Assembly: GCA_964584785.1 (NCBI GenBank)
Contig: CAZPBY010000020.1
Location: 36,834-100,833 of the forward strand
DNA length: 64,000 nucleotides
DNA from: JAHFTY01 sp964584785
GTDB lineage: Bacteria; Acidobacteriota; Terriglobia; 20CM-2-55-15
Direction of reading: 5' to 3'
Part shown: piece after piece, positions 23,902-35,900 of the stretch
Layout of the letters: every line of letters begins with the position of its first letter
Position numbering within the stretch: position 1 is the first letter of the stretch
The notes under the pieces: generated by a model
Database searches by the model: none
Told to the model about the DNA's origin: nothing
The model's input: the letters and a program-made list of their open reading frames with translations, nothing else
Made by a program: the position numbers and the translations under genes

Positions 23902-25272
23902 ATGATGGACAAGATTGTCTCGCTCTGTAAGCGGCGCGGGTTTTTGTTCCAGGGCAGTGAGTTGTATGGAGGACTGCAGGGGACCTGGGATTACGGGCCG
24001 ATGGGAGTGGAGTTGAAGAACAACGTCAAGAGGGCCTGGTGGCGGGCAAACGTTTACGAGCGTGACGACATGGAAGGACTCGACGCGGCGATCCTCATGA
24101 ATCCGCTCGTCCTTCGATACTCCGGACACGAAGCGACGTTTTCCGATCCGCTCGTCGACTGCCGCAAATGCAAGAAACGCTTTCGTGCCGACCAGGTCGA
24201 ACCCGGTGAAAAGTGTCCCGAAGGCGGCCTTCACGATTTCACCGAGCCGCGACCTTTCAATCTGATGTTCAAAACGACCGTCGGTCCGATCGAGAGCGAC
24301 GACAACATCGCTTACCTCAGACCCGAAACGGCGCAGGGCATTTTCGTCAACTTCAAAAACGTCATCGACTCGACGAACCGCAAGCTGCCGTTTGGCATCG
24401 CGCAGATCGGCAAAGCGTATCGAAACGAGATCACGCCGAAGAATTTCATCTTCCGCGTTCGAGAATTCGAGCAGATGGAGATTGAATTCTTCGTCATGCC
24501 CGGTCAGGACGACGAGTGGCACCGCCGCTGGATCGCCGATCGCGTCGGCTGGTATCACAAGTACGGAATCACACCCGAGAACCTCAAGGAGTATGTCCAG
24601 AAACCCGAGGAACTCGCGCACTACTCGAAAGCGACAACCGACCTGCTGTATCGTTTTTTTCCGGAGCGCGAGGAAGGCAAGCAATACGACGAGGTCGAAG
24701 GCATCGCCAACCGTACGGACTATGACCTGGCTTGTCACACCAAGGGTGGAAAGACGGTTTTCAAAGACGGTTCATTCCTTCCAAATGAACATGCGGTTCT
24801 CAAGCAGACGTATTACGATCAGCCGACCAACCAGCACCTTTTCCCGTACGTGATCGAACCCTCGGGCGGTGTGGATCGCATCACGCTCGCTTTTTTAATG
24901 GATGCGTTTGAAGAACAGAAATTGGAAGGCGGCAAAGAGCGGACTGTGCTTCACCTTCATCCCGACCTCGCCCCGGTGAAAGTCGCGGTGATTCCGCTTG
25001 CCCGAAACAAGCCGGACATCGTCGAGATGGCAAAGCGCATCAAACGCGACCTCCAGGCCACCGGCCGCCTGCGCTCGTTGTTCGACGACAGCGGAAATAT
25101 TGGAAAGTGTTACGCGCGTCAGGACGAAATCGGCACACCGTTCTGTGTGACCGTCGATCATCAATCGCTCGAAGACAGGCAGGTTACCGTGCGTCATCGT
25201 GACAGCATGCTGCAGGATCGAATCGCCGTCGACGCTCTGGATCGTTACCTTGAAGAAAGGCTTCAACAATAG
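23902..25272 (+). CDS. glyS: Glycyl-tRNA synthetase (single-chain type)
   Basis: This class II synthetase charges tRNA-Gly. MMDKIVSLCKRRGFLFQGSE and YGGLQGTWDYGPMGVELK begin the protein. Class II motif 2 is seen around AQIGKAYRNEITPKNFIFRVREFEQMEIEFF, RPETAQGIFVNFKNV is family-specific, and motif 3 is the PSGGVDRITLAFL region. The anticodon-binding domain occupies the last 110 residues (LAPVKVAVIPLARNKPDIVE). ATG 23902 is preferred (23905 also possible); an earlier frame-start at 23767 lies inside the palindromic repeat. At about 456 residues it is normal for the alpha2 enzyme. The next gene begins 8 bases after its stop. Confidence 0.92.
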   Translation: MMDKIVSLCKRRGFLFQGSELYGGLQGTWDYGPMGVELKNNVKRAWWRANVYERDDMEGLDAAILMNPLVLRYSGHEATFSDPLVDCRKCKKRFRADQVEPGEKCPEGGLHDFTEPRPFNLMFKTTVGPIESDDNIAYLRPETAQGIFVNFKNVIDSTNRKLPFGIAQIGKAYRNEITPKNFIFRVREFEQMEIEFFVMPGQDDEWHRRWIADRVGWYHKYGITPENLKEYVQKPEELAHYSKATTDLLYRFFPEREEGKQYDEVEGIANRTDYDLACHTKGGKTVFKDGSFLPNEHAVLKQTYYDQPTNQHLFPYVIEPSGGVDRITLAFLMDAFEEQKLEGGKERTVLHLHPDLAPVKVAVIPLARNKPDIVEMAKRIKRDLQATGRLRSLFDDSGNIGKCYARQDEIGTPFCVTVDHQSLEDRQVTVRHRDSMLQDRIAVDALDRYLEERLQQ

Positions 25273-25280
25273 GAGATCAG

Positions 25281-27956
25281 ATGCAGAAATATGTCTATTT
25301 TTTTGGGGGAGGTAAAGCCGAAGGCAAAGGCGACATGAAAGATGTCCTCGGCGGCAAGGGCGCAGGCCTTGCGGAGATGACGAACGCCGGCTTGCCCGTC
25401 CCGCCCGGCTTTACGATCAGCACGGAAGTGTGTCGCATTTTTTACGAGAACAACAGCAAGCTCGGGGACGAAATACAATCGCAGGCGAACGACGCACTCG
25501 CCAAACTCGAGTCGGTGACCGCACAAAAGCTGGGATCTGCCGAAAGGCCTCTGCTCGTATCGGTGCGTTCCGGGGCAAAGTTCTCGATGCCCGGAATGAT
25601 GGACACGATCCTGAACCTCGGCCTCAACGATACCACCGTCCAAGCGATGGCCGACCGGACGGGCAACGAGCGTTTCGCGTGGGACAGCTACCGGCGCTTC
25701 ATTCAGATGTTCGGCAACGTGGTCCTTCAGATCGAAAAACACGCCTTCGATGAGATCTTCGATCGCAACAAAGCAAAAGCCGGCGCGAAACTGGACACGG
25801 AAGTGACCACACCCACTTTCAAGACGATCGTGGCGGAGTACAAGGCGATGGTCGAAAAAAAGACCGGCGCCGAGTTCCCGCAGGATCCGAATCAACAGCT
25901 GCAGATGGCCATCAACGCCGTCTTTGGTTCATGGAACAATCCGCGCGCCGTTCACTACCGTCGCATGAACAAGATTTCCGAAAGTCTGGGTACCGCGGTC
26001 AACGTTCAGGCGATGGTGTTCGGCAACATGGGCGAAACTTCCGGGACGGGCGTCGGGTTTACGCGCAACCCGTCCACAGGTGAGAAGGAATTCTACGGCG
26101 AGTTTTTGATGAACGCGCAGGGAGAAGACGTCGTCGCCGGCATTCGGACGCCGGTGCCGATCAACGAACTCCACAAGGTTATGCCGCAGTGCTACACCGA
26201 GCTTCGTGAAATCACCGACAGGCTCGAGAAACATTACCGCGACATGCAGGACTTCGAATTCACCATTCAGGAAAGCAAGCTGTACATGCTGCAGACGCGC
26301 AACGGCAAGCGCACCGGCAAAGCCGCGGTGAAGGTTGCGGCGGACATGGTCAAGGAAGGACTGATTTCGCCGGATGAAGCCATCATGCGTGTCGAGCCCA
26401 CTCAACTCGATCAGTTGCTGCATCCGATCCTCGATCCGAAAGCGAATGCAAAACCGATCGCGCAGGGATTGCCGGCCTCTCCGGGCGCGGTGAGCGGCCG
26501 TATCGTGTTTACTGCCGACGATGCCGTCGAGATGGCGCCGAGCGGGAAGGTCGTTCTCGTTCGCAAGGAGACCGCGCCGGACGATATCCACGGGATGGAC
26601 GTTGCCGTCGGCATTCTCACGTCGCGCGGTGGAATGACGAGTCACGCCGCAGTGGTGGCGCGCGGGATGGGTAAATGCTGCGTGGTCGGCGCTGAATCCA
26701 TTTCCATCGACGAGCACAAAAAGACGCTCACGATCGGCAGCAAGCAACTCAAGGAAGGCGATTGGATCACGCTGGAAGGCGGCACTGGGGAAATCTTTGA
26801 AGGCCAGGTTCCCACGATGGAGCCCGACGCGACCGGCGGCGACTTCGCAAGTTTCATGGCGATGGCGGACAAGATCCGCCGTCTCCGCGTCCGCGCCAAT
26901 GCGGACATCCCGCGCGACGCTCAGGTTGCCCGCAAGTTCGGCGCCGAGGGCATCGGACTATGCCGCACCGAGCACATGTTTTTCGCCGAAGATCGGCTGC
27001 CGCATGTCCAGCAGATGATTCTTTCGAACACCGAAACCGCGCGCCGCGCCGAGCTGTCGAAACTGCTTCCGTTTCAGCGCGCGGACTTTGAAGGCATCTT
27101 TCGCGTCATGGACGGCCTTCCCGTGACGATCCGGCTGCTCGATCCGCCGTTGCACGAGTTTCTGCCGAAGCGCGAAGAACTGATGGTCGAAATCGCCGTG
27201 ATGAAAGCCAAGGGCGACAAAGCCGAATCGATCGAACAAAAAGAAAAGCTGCTCGCGCGCGTCGAACAGTTGCACGAATTCAATCCCATGCTCGGTCATC
27301 GAGGCTGCCGGCTCGGCATCGTGTTTCCCGAGATCTCCGAAATGCAGTGCCGCGCGATCTTCGAGGCCGCCTGCACCGTGCAGCGCGAGGGCAAGTCCGT
27401 AAAGCCGGAAATCATGATTCCGCTGGTCGGGACAGCGAAAGAGCTTGCAGAACAGAAGACCATCGTTGATCGCATTGCAAAAGAAGTATTCGAGCAGCGC
27501 GGCGTGAAGGTGGAATACACCACCGGAACGATGATCGAGTTGCCGAGAGCCGCGGTGGTTGCGGACAAGATCGCGGAAGTGGGCGAGTTTTTCTCATTCG
27601 GAACCAACGATCTGACACAGACCACGTTTGGTTTCTCCCGCGACGACTCCGGGAAATTCATCAACGATTACATTTCGCGCGGTATCCTGAAAGTGGATCC
27701 GTTCCAGGTGCTCGATCAGGAAGGCGTCGGAGCGCTGATGAAGATGGCTTGCGAGAAAGGCCGCAGCACGCGCCAGAATTTGAAGCTTGGGATCTGCGGT
27801 GAACATGGAGGCGAGCCGTCGTCCGTCGAGTTCTGCCACCGGATCAACCTGGATTATGTCAGTTGCTCCCCGTACCGCGTTCCAATAGCGCGTTTGGCGG
27901 CTGCGCAGGCAGTCGTCGCAGATAAGGCCGGGGGCGAACGCAGCCGAACCGTGTAG
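25281..27956 (+). CDS. ppdK: Pyruvate, phosphate dikinase
   Basis: The 891-residue cytosolic enzyme reversibly converts pyruvate, ATP and phosphate to phosphoenolpyruvate, AMP and diphosphate. The ATP-grasp domain begins VYFFGGGKAEGKGDMKDVLGG; the swivelling domain carries LTSRGGMTSHAAVVARGMGK with the catalytic histidine. The PEP-binding barrel holds FGAEGIGLCRTEHMF and, near the end, LGICGEHGGEPSS with the catalytic cysteine. Length and order of domains match the family. A GGAG-containing ribosome binding site (AGGAGATCAG) precedes ATG 25281, and the gene follows glyS by 8 bases, so the two are co-transcribed. Confidence 0.95.
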   Translation: MQKYVYFFGGGKAEGKGDMKDVLGGKGAGLAEMTNAGLPVPPGFTISTEVCRIFYENNSKLGDEIQSQANDALAKLESVTAQKLGSAERPLLVSVRSGAKFSMPGMMDTILNLGLNDTTVQAMADRTGNERFAWDSYRRFIQMFGNVVLQIEKHAFDEIFDRNKAKAGAKLDTEVTTPTFKTIVAEYKAMVEKKTGAEFPQDPNQQLQMAINAVFGSWNNPRAVHYRRMNKISESLGTAVNVQAMVFGNMGETSGTGVGFTRNPSTGEKEFYGEFLMNAQGEDVVAGIRTPVPINELHKVMPQCYTELREITDRLEKHYRDMQDFEFTIQESKLYMLQTRNGKRTGKAAVKVAADMVKEGLISPDEAIMRVEPTQLDQLLHPILDPKANAKPIAQGLPASPGAVSGRIVFTADDAVEMAPSGKVVLVRKETAPDDIHGMDVAVGILTSRGGMTSHAAVVARGMGKCCVVGAESISIDEHKKTLTIGSKQLKEGDWITLEGGTGEIFEGQVPTMEPDATGGDFASFMAMADKIRRLRVRANADIPRDAQVARKFGAEGIGLCRTEHMFFAEDRLPHVQQMILSNTETARRAELSKLLPFQRADFEGIFRVMDGLPVTIRLLDPPLHEFLPKREELMVEIAVMKAKGDKAESIEQKEKLLARVEQLHEFNPMLGHRGCRLGIVFPEISEMQCRAIFEAACTVQREGKSVKPEIMIPLVGTAKELAEQKTIVDRIAKEVFEQRGVKVEYTTGTMIELPRAAVVADKIAEVGEFFSFGTNDLTQTTFGFSRDDSGKFINDYISRGILKVDPFQVLDQEGVGALMKMACEKGRSTRQNLKLGICGEHGGEPSSVEFCHRINLDYVSCSPYRVPIARLAAAQAVVADKAGGERSRTV

Positions 27957-27962
27957 CTCTGC

Positions 27963-28017
27963 GCCCTCTGTGTCTCTGTGGTGAAATGATTTGATTCACC
28001 ACAGAGACGCGGAGGGC
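27963..28017. repeat. Dispersed palindrome type C, copy 1
   Basis: Arms 27963-27985 and 27995-28017 pair at 21 of 23 positions around the loop ATGATTTGA; the core is CTCTGTGGTGAAATGATTTG then ATTCACCACAGAG. The same core occurs at 56131-56182 inside a longer hairpin. It sits between ppdK and the ABC gene and could serve as a transcript end. Confidence 0.88.
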
Positions 28018-28053
28018 ACAGAGGACTCGTCCGAGTTCGAAATTCTCTCTCTT

Positions 28054-29820
28054 ATGAAAATACTTCTCTCATATCTCAAAAAGTATTGGCCGCTGGTTGG
28101 GTTAACCCTCATTCTTGCGGCCATCAACCAGGTCTTCTCCCTCCTCGATCCGTACATCCTTCGTTACGTCATCGACAACTACGCGACCAAATACGAGCAG
28201 TACACGCGATCCCAATTCTTTCGCGGCATCGGCCTGCTGCTCGCGGCTGCTGTCGGTGTCGCTTTTGTTTCGCGTGTCGCCAAGAACTTCCAGGATTACT
28301 TTCTCAACGTCGTCACGCAACGGCTCGGGGCAGAGGTGTATTCGGATGGCATACGTCACTCGCTCGAACTTCCGTACGCCGTCTTCGAGGATCAGCGAAG
28401 CGGCGAAACGCTCGGCAAGCTGCAAAAGGTACGCACGGACGTTGAAAAACTTCTGAATTCATTCATCAACATCCTCTTCATTTCCCTCGTTGGCGTCGTG
28501 TTCGTGATGGTCTACGCATTCCGTGTGAATTGGATCATCGCTCCGGTCTACTTGCTCACGATTCCCGTTCTCGGCTCGCTGACTTGGGTGCTCAGCCGGA
28601 AGATCAAGAAAATTCAGAAGGTCATCGTCGCCGAAACGACGGCGTTGGCCGGTTCAACGACCGAATCGTTGCGCAACATTGAACTGGTCAAGAGTCTCGG
28701 ACTGGCGAAGCAGGAAATCAACCGGTTGAACAGCACCACCGACAAAATCCTGAAGCTAGAGCTGAAAAAGGTGAAGTATCTCCGCAGCCTGAGTTTCATT
28801 CAGGGGACGTCGGTGAATGCGTTGCGCACCACCATCATGTTGCTGATGATGTATCTCATCTTTTCGCGCCAGATCACCGTAGGGCAGTTCTTCACGCTTT
28901 TCATCTACTCGTTTTTCATCTTCGGTCCGTTGCAGGAGCTTGGAAACGTGATCAACGTCTATCGGGAAGCGGAAGTGTCGCTGAAGAATTTTGAAGACAT
29001 CCTGAACACGCCAAAGGAACCGCGACCCCTGAAGCCGGTGAAGGTGAAATCGATCACTCGAGTCGATTTCGATAACGTGGGATTTCAGCATCAATCCTCG
29101 ACGGCGAAAGCGCTGGACAACATTTCGTTTTCGGTTCGTCGCGGCGAAACCGTCGCTTTTGTCGGACCCTCCGGTTCGGGTAAGACGACGCTCGTAAAAC
29201 TTCTGGTCGGCCTCTACAGGCCGCCGTCCGGTGACGTGCGGTACGACGGCTGTTCCATTCACAATGTCGACATCGACGACCTTCGAGAACGCATCGGCCT
29301 TGTGACGCAGGATATCCAGCTCTTCTCCGGCACCATTCGCGAAAACCTGTTGTTCGTGAATCCAAACGCGACCGATACGGAGTGCATGGAAGTGCTTCGC
29401 AGGACGGCATGTCAGAGTCTGCTCGCTCGAGCCGACAAAGGACTCGATACGCTGATCGGCGAAGGCGGCGTGAAGGTTTCCGGCGGTGAGAAGCAACGGC
29501 TCTCGATCGCTCGGGCGCTGCTGCGTCATCCGAATCTGCTGGTGTTCGACGAAGCCACGTCCGCGCTGGATTCACTCACCGAAGAAGAGATCACGGAAAC
29601 CATTCGCGACGTTTCCACACGCAGCGACGTCATCACCATTCTCATTGCGCATCGCCTTTCGACTGTCATGCATGCCGATCGCATTTACGTTCTTGAACGA
29701 GGACGCGTCGTCGAGTCCGGCGCTCACGACGATTTGCTCGAGCTCAAGGGTCTCTACTACGCGATGTGGCGACAGCAAATCGGCGAGCGCACTCGGATTC
29801 GAGGGCTTCAGCCGGCCTGA
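28054..29820 (+). CDS. ABC transporter, fused permease and ATPase (MsbA/MDR type)
   Basis: The 588-residue half-transporter has six N-terminal helices (starting LKKYWPLVGLTLILAAINQV; about residues 10-310) and a C-terminal ATPase. Walker A is AFVGPSGSGKTTLVKLL, the Q-loop is in LVTQDIQLFSGTIREN, the signature is GGVKVSGGEKQRLSIARALL, and Walker B is NLLVFDEATSALDS followed by the switch IAHRLSTV. No C39 peptidase domain precedes the membrane part. ATG 28054 is used because the frame before it lies in the palindromic repeat. It lies directly upstream of the giant surface-protein gene; a role in its export is possible, but no HlyD or TolC partner is present nearby, and a lipid or drug flippase role is equally possible. 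Confidence 0.9.
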   Translation: MKILLSYLKKYWPLVGLTLILAAINQVFSLLDPYILRYVIDNYATKYEQYTRSQFFRGIGLLLAAAVGVAFVSRVAKNFQDYFLNVVTQRLGAEVYSDGIRHSLELPYAVFEDQRSGETLGKLQKVRTDVEKLLNSFINILFISLVGVVFVMVYAFRVNWIIAPVYLLTIPVLGSLTWVLSRKIKKIQKVIVAETTALAGSTTESLRNIELVKSLGLAKQEINRLNSTTDKILKLELKKVKYLRSLSFIQGTSVNALRTTIMLLMMYLIFSRQITVGQFFTLFIYSFFIFGPLQELGNVINVYREAEVSLKNFEDILNTPKEPRPLKPVKVKSITRVDFDNVGFQHQSSTAKALDNISFSVRRGETVAFVGPSGSGKTTLVKLLVGLYRPPSGDVRYDGCSIHNVDIDDLRERIGLVTQDIQLFSGTIRENLLFVNPNATDTECMEVLRRTACQSLLARADKGLDTLIGEGGVKVSGGEKQRLSIARALLRHPNLLVFDEATSALDSLTEEEITETIRDVSTRSDVITILIAHRLSTVMHADRIYVLERGRVVESGAHDDLLELKGLYYAMWRQQIGERTRIRGLQPA

Positions 29821-29822
29821 TT

Positions 29823-29844
29823 CCCTCCGTTTTAGAACGGAGGG
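29823..29844. terminator. 9-bp perfect stem after the ABC gene
   Basis: CCCTCCGTT (29823-29831) and AACGGAGGG (29836-29844) form a perfect stem with loop TTAG just after the ABC stop codon. No T-tract follows on the plus strand, so it is either a repeat element that stabilises the 3' end or a weak terminator. Confidence 0.55.
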
Positions 29845-29874
29845 GGGTGGCACTTAAGAGCGGACCATGTTCTA

Positions 29875-29904
29875 TTGATCCTGTATTTCGAATAAGCCTA
29901 GAAT
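29875..29904 (+). promoter_or_regulatory. Putative sigma-70 promoter of the giant gene
   Basis: TTGATC (29875-29880) and TAGAAT (29899-29904) are spaced by 18 bases and lie about 90 bases before the ATG at 29995. This would give a 5' leader of roughly 80 bases. It is the only good match in the 174-base gap after the ABC gene. Confidence 0.45.
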
Positions 29905-29994
29905 TCGCCGTCCCTTACTTGTCTAACAGTTCCGGTGCCTGGAGTCACTTCAACCTGAAAGCGCTGCGTCTGTTTGCGGCGGTGGAGTCAGCAG

Positions 29995-32900
29995 ATGTTC
30001 TTCAAAGGCAAGAGGCCCCGACGCGGTACGCGTCCGGCCAAAACTCGCAAATCGTCCTCGACACCCAACCGAATCATTCTCGAAGCTCTCGAACCGCGCG
30101 TGTTGCTGTCGACGGTCACCGTCACCGATGGTGTGTTGACAGCGGTTCTTGATGGCACAGCGAACAACATCACGATCGCGCAGGGTGCAAGCACCGGGGA
30201 TGGCGGAGTCATCGTCAACCTCACCATATCCGACGTGAATAACGGTGTGGTGAAGAGCTACGACGCCGGCGGTGGTGCAGGGATCACGTCGGTGATTCTG
30301 AAAGGCAACGCGAATAACAACACGTTTACCTTTCAGACACCTGTCGACATCCCTTTTGACATTGACGGCGATCCGAGCGGCGTCACTCCGAGCACCGGTG
30401 ACAAGATCATCGGACCGAACGCCGATACCGAGTGGACGATCGCGCAGGCGAACAAGGGGCACACGAACGGCGATCTCATCGTCTTCTCGAACATCGAGAA
30501 CATCACCGGCGGAACAAAGAGCGACAACTTTATCGTTCTGGCTGGGGGTTCGCTCGATGGCACGATCGACGGCGGTACTGGCGATGATTCTCTTGTCGGT
30601 CCGGGGACGTCAAACACCTGGCACCTCAATGCCGCCAATGCGGGAGATTTGAACGGCGGGGCTTTTACCAGTATTGAGTCCCTGGCCGGCGGAATAGGCG
30701 ACGACACGTTCTTCATTGGCGCCTCCGGTTCGGTTGCAGGCACGATCGACGGTGGCGTCAACGATGAGGATAATCCCGGCGTCGACACTCTCGACTACTC
30801 GGCCTACGGTTCCACTGTCAGTGTTAACCTTCAAACGGAAAAAGTTAACGGCACGCAGAGTTTTACCGGCATTGATGCGTTCGTCGGGAGCTCAGGTACA
30901 AGTGACACCATCATTGGTCCCACCGCCGGTGGTGCGCGAATCGACTGGGAGATCACGGGCGTAAACTCGGGGACCGTCAATGACATCCGCTTTAGCAGCT
31001 TCGCAAACCTGACGGGCGCCGACAATGTGGTGGACACGGACACTCCGCCCGACGGCTTTCCGAATGGCTCCAGCGATGCGTTCCGTTTTCACAAGGACGG
31101 CAGCATCAGCGGAACGATAGACGGCGGCGCCGGCGCTGCCGACGGGTTCGCCGTTGAAGACCCGTCGAACCTCGGTGTTTTCACTTACTTCAATCCCACA
31201 GCCGCGGGCGGCGGGCTGGATAAGAGCGGCACGGCGACCGGCGCACCCGTGTTCGGCAAGACGATTCACTTTGCCGGGATGGACCATCTGACTTTCCTCG
31301 GCGGCAGCGCCACGGATCCGGTGTTTCAGGGCACGCCCTTCGATGACCAGATCACGCTCGAGGACGTGGTTGGAAACAGCAAGTCGAAGATCAGCATCAG
31401 CGGTTTCCTGTTATTCGATTTCGACACCACCAGCACCAGCACCGGCTTCGAGTTCGACAACCCGACCGGCTCTCTCACCATCCGCGGCGGCGCGGGCGCG
31501 GACACGATCCGAATCAAGAGCATCGATCCCGGTTTCACCGCCGACCTCTTGATTTACGGAAACAAGCCAGGCAATCCGGATGTGATCTCCGACGTCAGCA
31601 CGGATCAGGTGATCTTTGAAGGCAGCATCAATACGCATGGCGGCTATCTCGAGGTTTTCGCCGAAAAAATCACCGTCAATCCCAACGTCAGCCTCGATGT
31701 CGGCGACAACTCCATCGTATTCCGTGCCCGCCGAGTCGGCACTGCCGAATTGGAGAATCTGCTGCCGGTGTTTGCCGATTTCAAAGACGTCTCCATCGAT
31801 ATCCAGCACGACGCCGTCCTCAAAGGTGATTCCATCTACCTCATCGCTCAGGCGGAGTCGAGAGACTTCACCGACTTCCTCGGCACCAACAACCTGACAA
31901 ACAAGTTGGCGATCCAACCTCTGGTCGACAAGGTGGGCTCTCTCGCTGGGTTCGAAATTCCAGTCAAACTGCTGGTCAAGAGTGCCAAAGCTTCGGTGAC
32001 TATTGGCGACAATGTGAAGATCACGGCGGGCGCGAACTACGCCAGCACGATCGGCATCTATGCGACTGCGGGCACGAATGCGAGCGGTGGCGCGGTAAGC
32101 AAGTTATTCAGTATCGGCGCTGCGGAGGCAAAGTCGAACGCGAGCATCACTGTCGGCAACCACGTCACGATCGACAGTCCCGGCGGCGCCGTCAATCTGA
32201 CGTCCCAGGCCGAAGCGACCGCAAATATGAAGACCGAGACGTCGCGCGAAATGGGAGCGGTGAAGGGCAAGAACTCGTCGCAGGCTTCCATTTCACTGGC
32301 GATCAGTAATGCGGATGTGACCTCAACCACGACGGTTCCCGAAACGGCCACGATTCACGCCGGCACCATGGTCAATGTGCGCGCTCTCGGCGGCCACGAG
32401 TCGGAAGCGGAAGCCGAGTCCGGTCTGTTCTCCAACGGCACTGCCGGTCTGGCGCTGGCGTTGCAATTCTCGGAAGAAAACGTCACCGCTACGGTCAATG
32501 GCCGGATCACGTCGGATATGCGGCACCCGGACGGCGCGGTCGTCAAACTCGAGTTCGACCCCGACGTTCCGGTTGGCGAGAACGGCCACCTGGATTACGA
32601 CCTCGACACCATCGACGGCGGTGAGAACTGGGTGGTTGTGACGGAGGATACGGTCAGCTACCAGAGACGGCAAGGTCAAACGATCGGCGGCCTGAGCAGT
32701 GGCACGGACTACTACATCGTTCGCGTCCAGGGTGACCCCGACAAGATTCGGCTCGCCACGACCGAAAAACTCGCGATCGATGCTTCCAACTGGGAAACCG
32801 ACAACCCGTTCGCCTTTGCCCAACCGAAGAGCGTGACCTTCACCAGGGTCGCGGGCAATGCCGACACGGCCGTTCGCACCGACGGCAAAACCTGGGAGGA

Positions 32901-35900
32901 CGCCGGTTTCTATAAGGGTCAGAAGATTGCCATCAGCGGGACCACGAGTAACAACCATGACGAAAGTAGTTTCCTCACGATCCTGGATGTGTCGGGCAAC
33001 ACCCTGACGTTTGCCGGCGATGTCCTGACGAATGAAACGTCGGCGGGTGCGACTTTCCGCAGCCTTCGGAACCCTTTTACGGTTGACCTTAAAAAGAGTA
33101 CGACGGCCGAGCCGACGCTCAATGTCCAGACGGTCCAGGGCTCCGACGTCAATGGCGACACGGACACCATCGCCTATTCCGCTACCGACGTTCACGGCAC
33201 TCCGGGCATCCGGCCGTTCGAGTTCGGACAGAAGGTGATTTATCGCGAAGACGGTCTTGCCTCCACCGTGCACGTGACGGACGAAGCCGGCCCCGAAAAC
33301 GCCAAAAAACGCTTCCTCGTCGACGGCAGCAACGACTCTGTCGATCTGACCAGCGTCGCATTCACGAAAGTTGCCGGCGGGGACGACACCATCGTCCGCA
33401 ACGATGGCAAAGACTGGGCGAAGGACGGATTTGAGGCCGGACAGAAAATCACGATTGACAAGACCGGCAAGAACAACCACGACGCCACTCAGACCCTGAC
33501 GATCCTTAGTGTATCGGGCAGCACGATGACGTTCAGCGGCGATCCGCTGGTGAACGAAACAGGCCGGGCCGTTATCGCCATCATCAGGTTTGTCGACAAG
33601 GATGGAAAGCCCGTCGCGACGCCTGTCGAGTACACACCCAAAATCTCCGGTCTCATTCATAACACCGGCTATTGGGTGGTCGTCAGCCCCACTCAGTTTG
33701 GTTTTGGCGGCGATCCGGTCATCGCGGGCAAGTCTGTCATCAAGCTCGCTGCCCTCGAGAACGAAGGCCGCGGCGATAACTGGATCGATATTGGCAACGC
33801 GCCGGCGGGCTTCAAATTCACATTGTCGGGGGTGCAAGTCCTCGATTCGAATTTCGCCACATTCGGTGTGCTCACCGGTTTCGATGCAACGGACACCGCC
33901 AGAGCCACAGCGGGACTCGAAACAGCGGAGGACAATGCCACTTTCCTGCCGCAGAGCGCGTCGGACTTTGGCAGCCTGCTGGGCGGTGACCTCATCGGCA
34001 AGGTCCTCGGCAAGCTCGTGGATGCCTACCAGGAAAAAGCAGGGACCGCGTCAACGAAAACCGACAACTACGGCGACATGAGCGCTTCGTCGAAAATCAG
34101 CATCGCAGGAGCCCTGGCCTTTTCCTTTACGGACCATACCGCACTGACTCACATCGGCGGTACCGCCGTTCTCAAATCGGCGGACGACATGGAACTGCGA
34201 TCGGAAATCATCGAGCATCTGCAGCTCAGCGCCGAGGCGGACAACGAACCGCAGGAGACATTTATTGGCCCGGCGAATAAGGGACAATTCAAGGCGGGCG
34301 CCAGCGCCGAAAATACCGCCAGCATCGCCATCATTATTGGGGTCGAGAACAACAAGGCGCAGGCCATCATCGACAGCCCCGTCCCACGGCTCGACGGGCT
34401 GCAGCCCGGGCTCGATGCGATGCGCGCATTGCGTCTGATCTCGAGCGTCTGGTACCCGATCACGACAAAGTTCGAAGAGTTCTTCCCCCTGACGGAAAGC
34501 GCCGCCGCCGACATGTTCCGAAACGACGGCTACGACGCGGTCAACGATTACTTCGACGGTACCGGCGGACTCAAGTCCAAGGTCTTCAACACCTGGGCGC
34601 GCAGCACCGCCAAGGCCGAGGATCTTTCGCTTGCCGGTTCGGTAAACGTGCTGGTCTTCAATAACGTAGCCGAGTCGATCGTGCATTCGGGCGTCAAGAT
34701 CAACCAGGATCCGTTCTATCGTCCCGACCAGGAAGACCCGGCTGACAACGACGGCGTCACCCACAGTAACAACGCCAACAACGTTGACGAGCACGTCGTT
34801 TCGATCGAAGCGACGAACTACATGCAATTCCTTAACATCACCGGTAACTTTGCATTCAAGCTCCCGTCGGGATCCATCACACCCGGGGAAATGGAATTCA
34901 AGTACGACGATAGCAAAGTTAATCCGATCGGCTCGCAGGGCGAGCGCGGCGGTGTCGGCGGTGCGATTTTCCTGGGATTCCTGGATAACACCACTCACGC
35001 CATCATCGAGCACGACGTGGAGTTGTACAGCGGTGCACGAAAGGGACTGAACGTCAAAGCGGAAGAAGCCATTCTCGGCTTCGACTTCACTCAAGCCGGC
35101 GCTACCGGCGGCAAGTTCAGCGTCGCTGGGTCCATCGCCTATTACCAACAGGACAGCGATATCCTGGCGCGGATTGAGAGCGGCGCTCACATTACCGGAG
35201 GCCGTGTCGAAGTATTCGCAGACAGTCTGGATACGGAGATCAGCTGGGTTGGCGCAGTCGCCACGGGTAAGGCAATCGGTCTGGGTTTGAGCGCCGGTGT
35301 CAACAACATCAATCGCAAGACACGCGCCATTGTCGGCGACGTTTCATCCAAGGATGATAAGAACGCCATTGCCAGCGGCAAGTTGTCCACCATCAACCTG
35401 AACGAGTTCGATTACATCGGCAAACGCGTCAACACCGACCTCATCATTAAATCCAACAGCGACGGCGAAATCTGGGCTTTCACCGTGGCCGGGACGCTGG
35501 TGAAGCAAACCAAGCAGGAACAGCAAAACCAGCCGGCGGGCAAACAACCGAGTCCGCCGGCCAGCGGCAACGGCACCAACGCGATGCCGAATACGAATAA
35601 CCAGGTCAACCAGGTGGCTCAGCAAACCGGCCAGACCAAGACGGGCATCGGCATCGCCGGGGCCGTTGCGATAAACCTGACCAACGACGACACACTGGCT
35701 TACATCAACACTCTGGGTACCGTAAAGGCGGACGACGTCTTCGTCGACGCGACGACCGACGTCGGCGTGGTTGCCGGCACCGGCGGAGTGGCCGTTGCCT
35801 TGAGCAGCGACAGCAACAGCTTCGCCTTCGGCGGTGCTTTCAGTTTGGACCTCATTAATGCGGACACGCTCGCACTCGCTGTTGGTCCGACGATGGACAT

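Noticed and set aside
28054..29820. Complete type I secretion system with the giant RTX protein
   Set aside because: The ABC protein lacks the C39-like N-terminal domain and neither an HlyD nor a TolC gene lies nearby, so it cannot be called a T1SS from this window.
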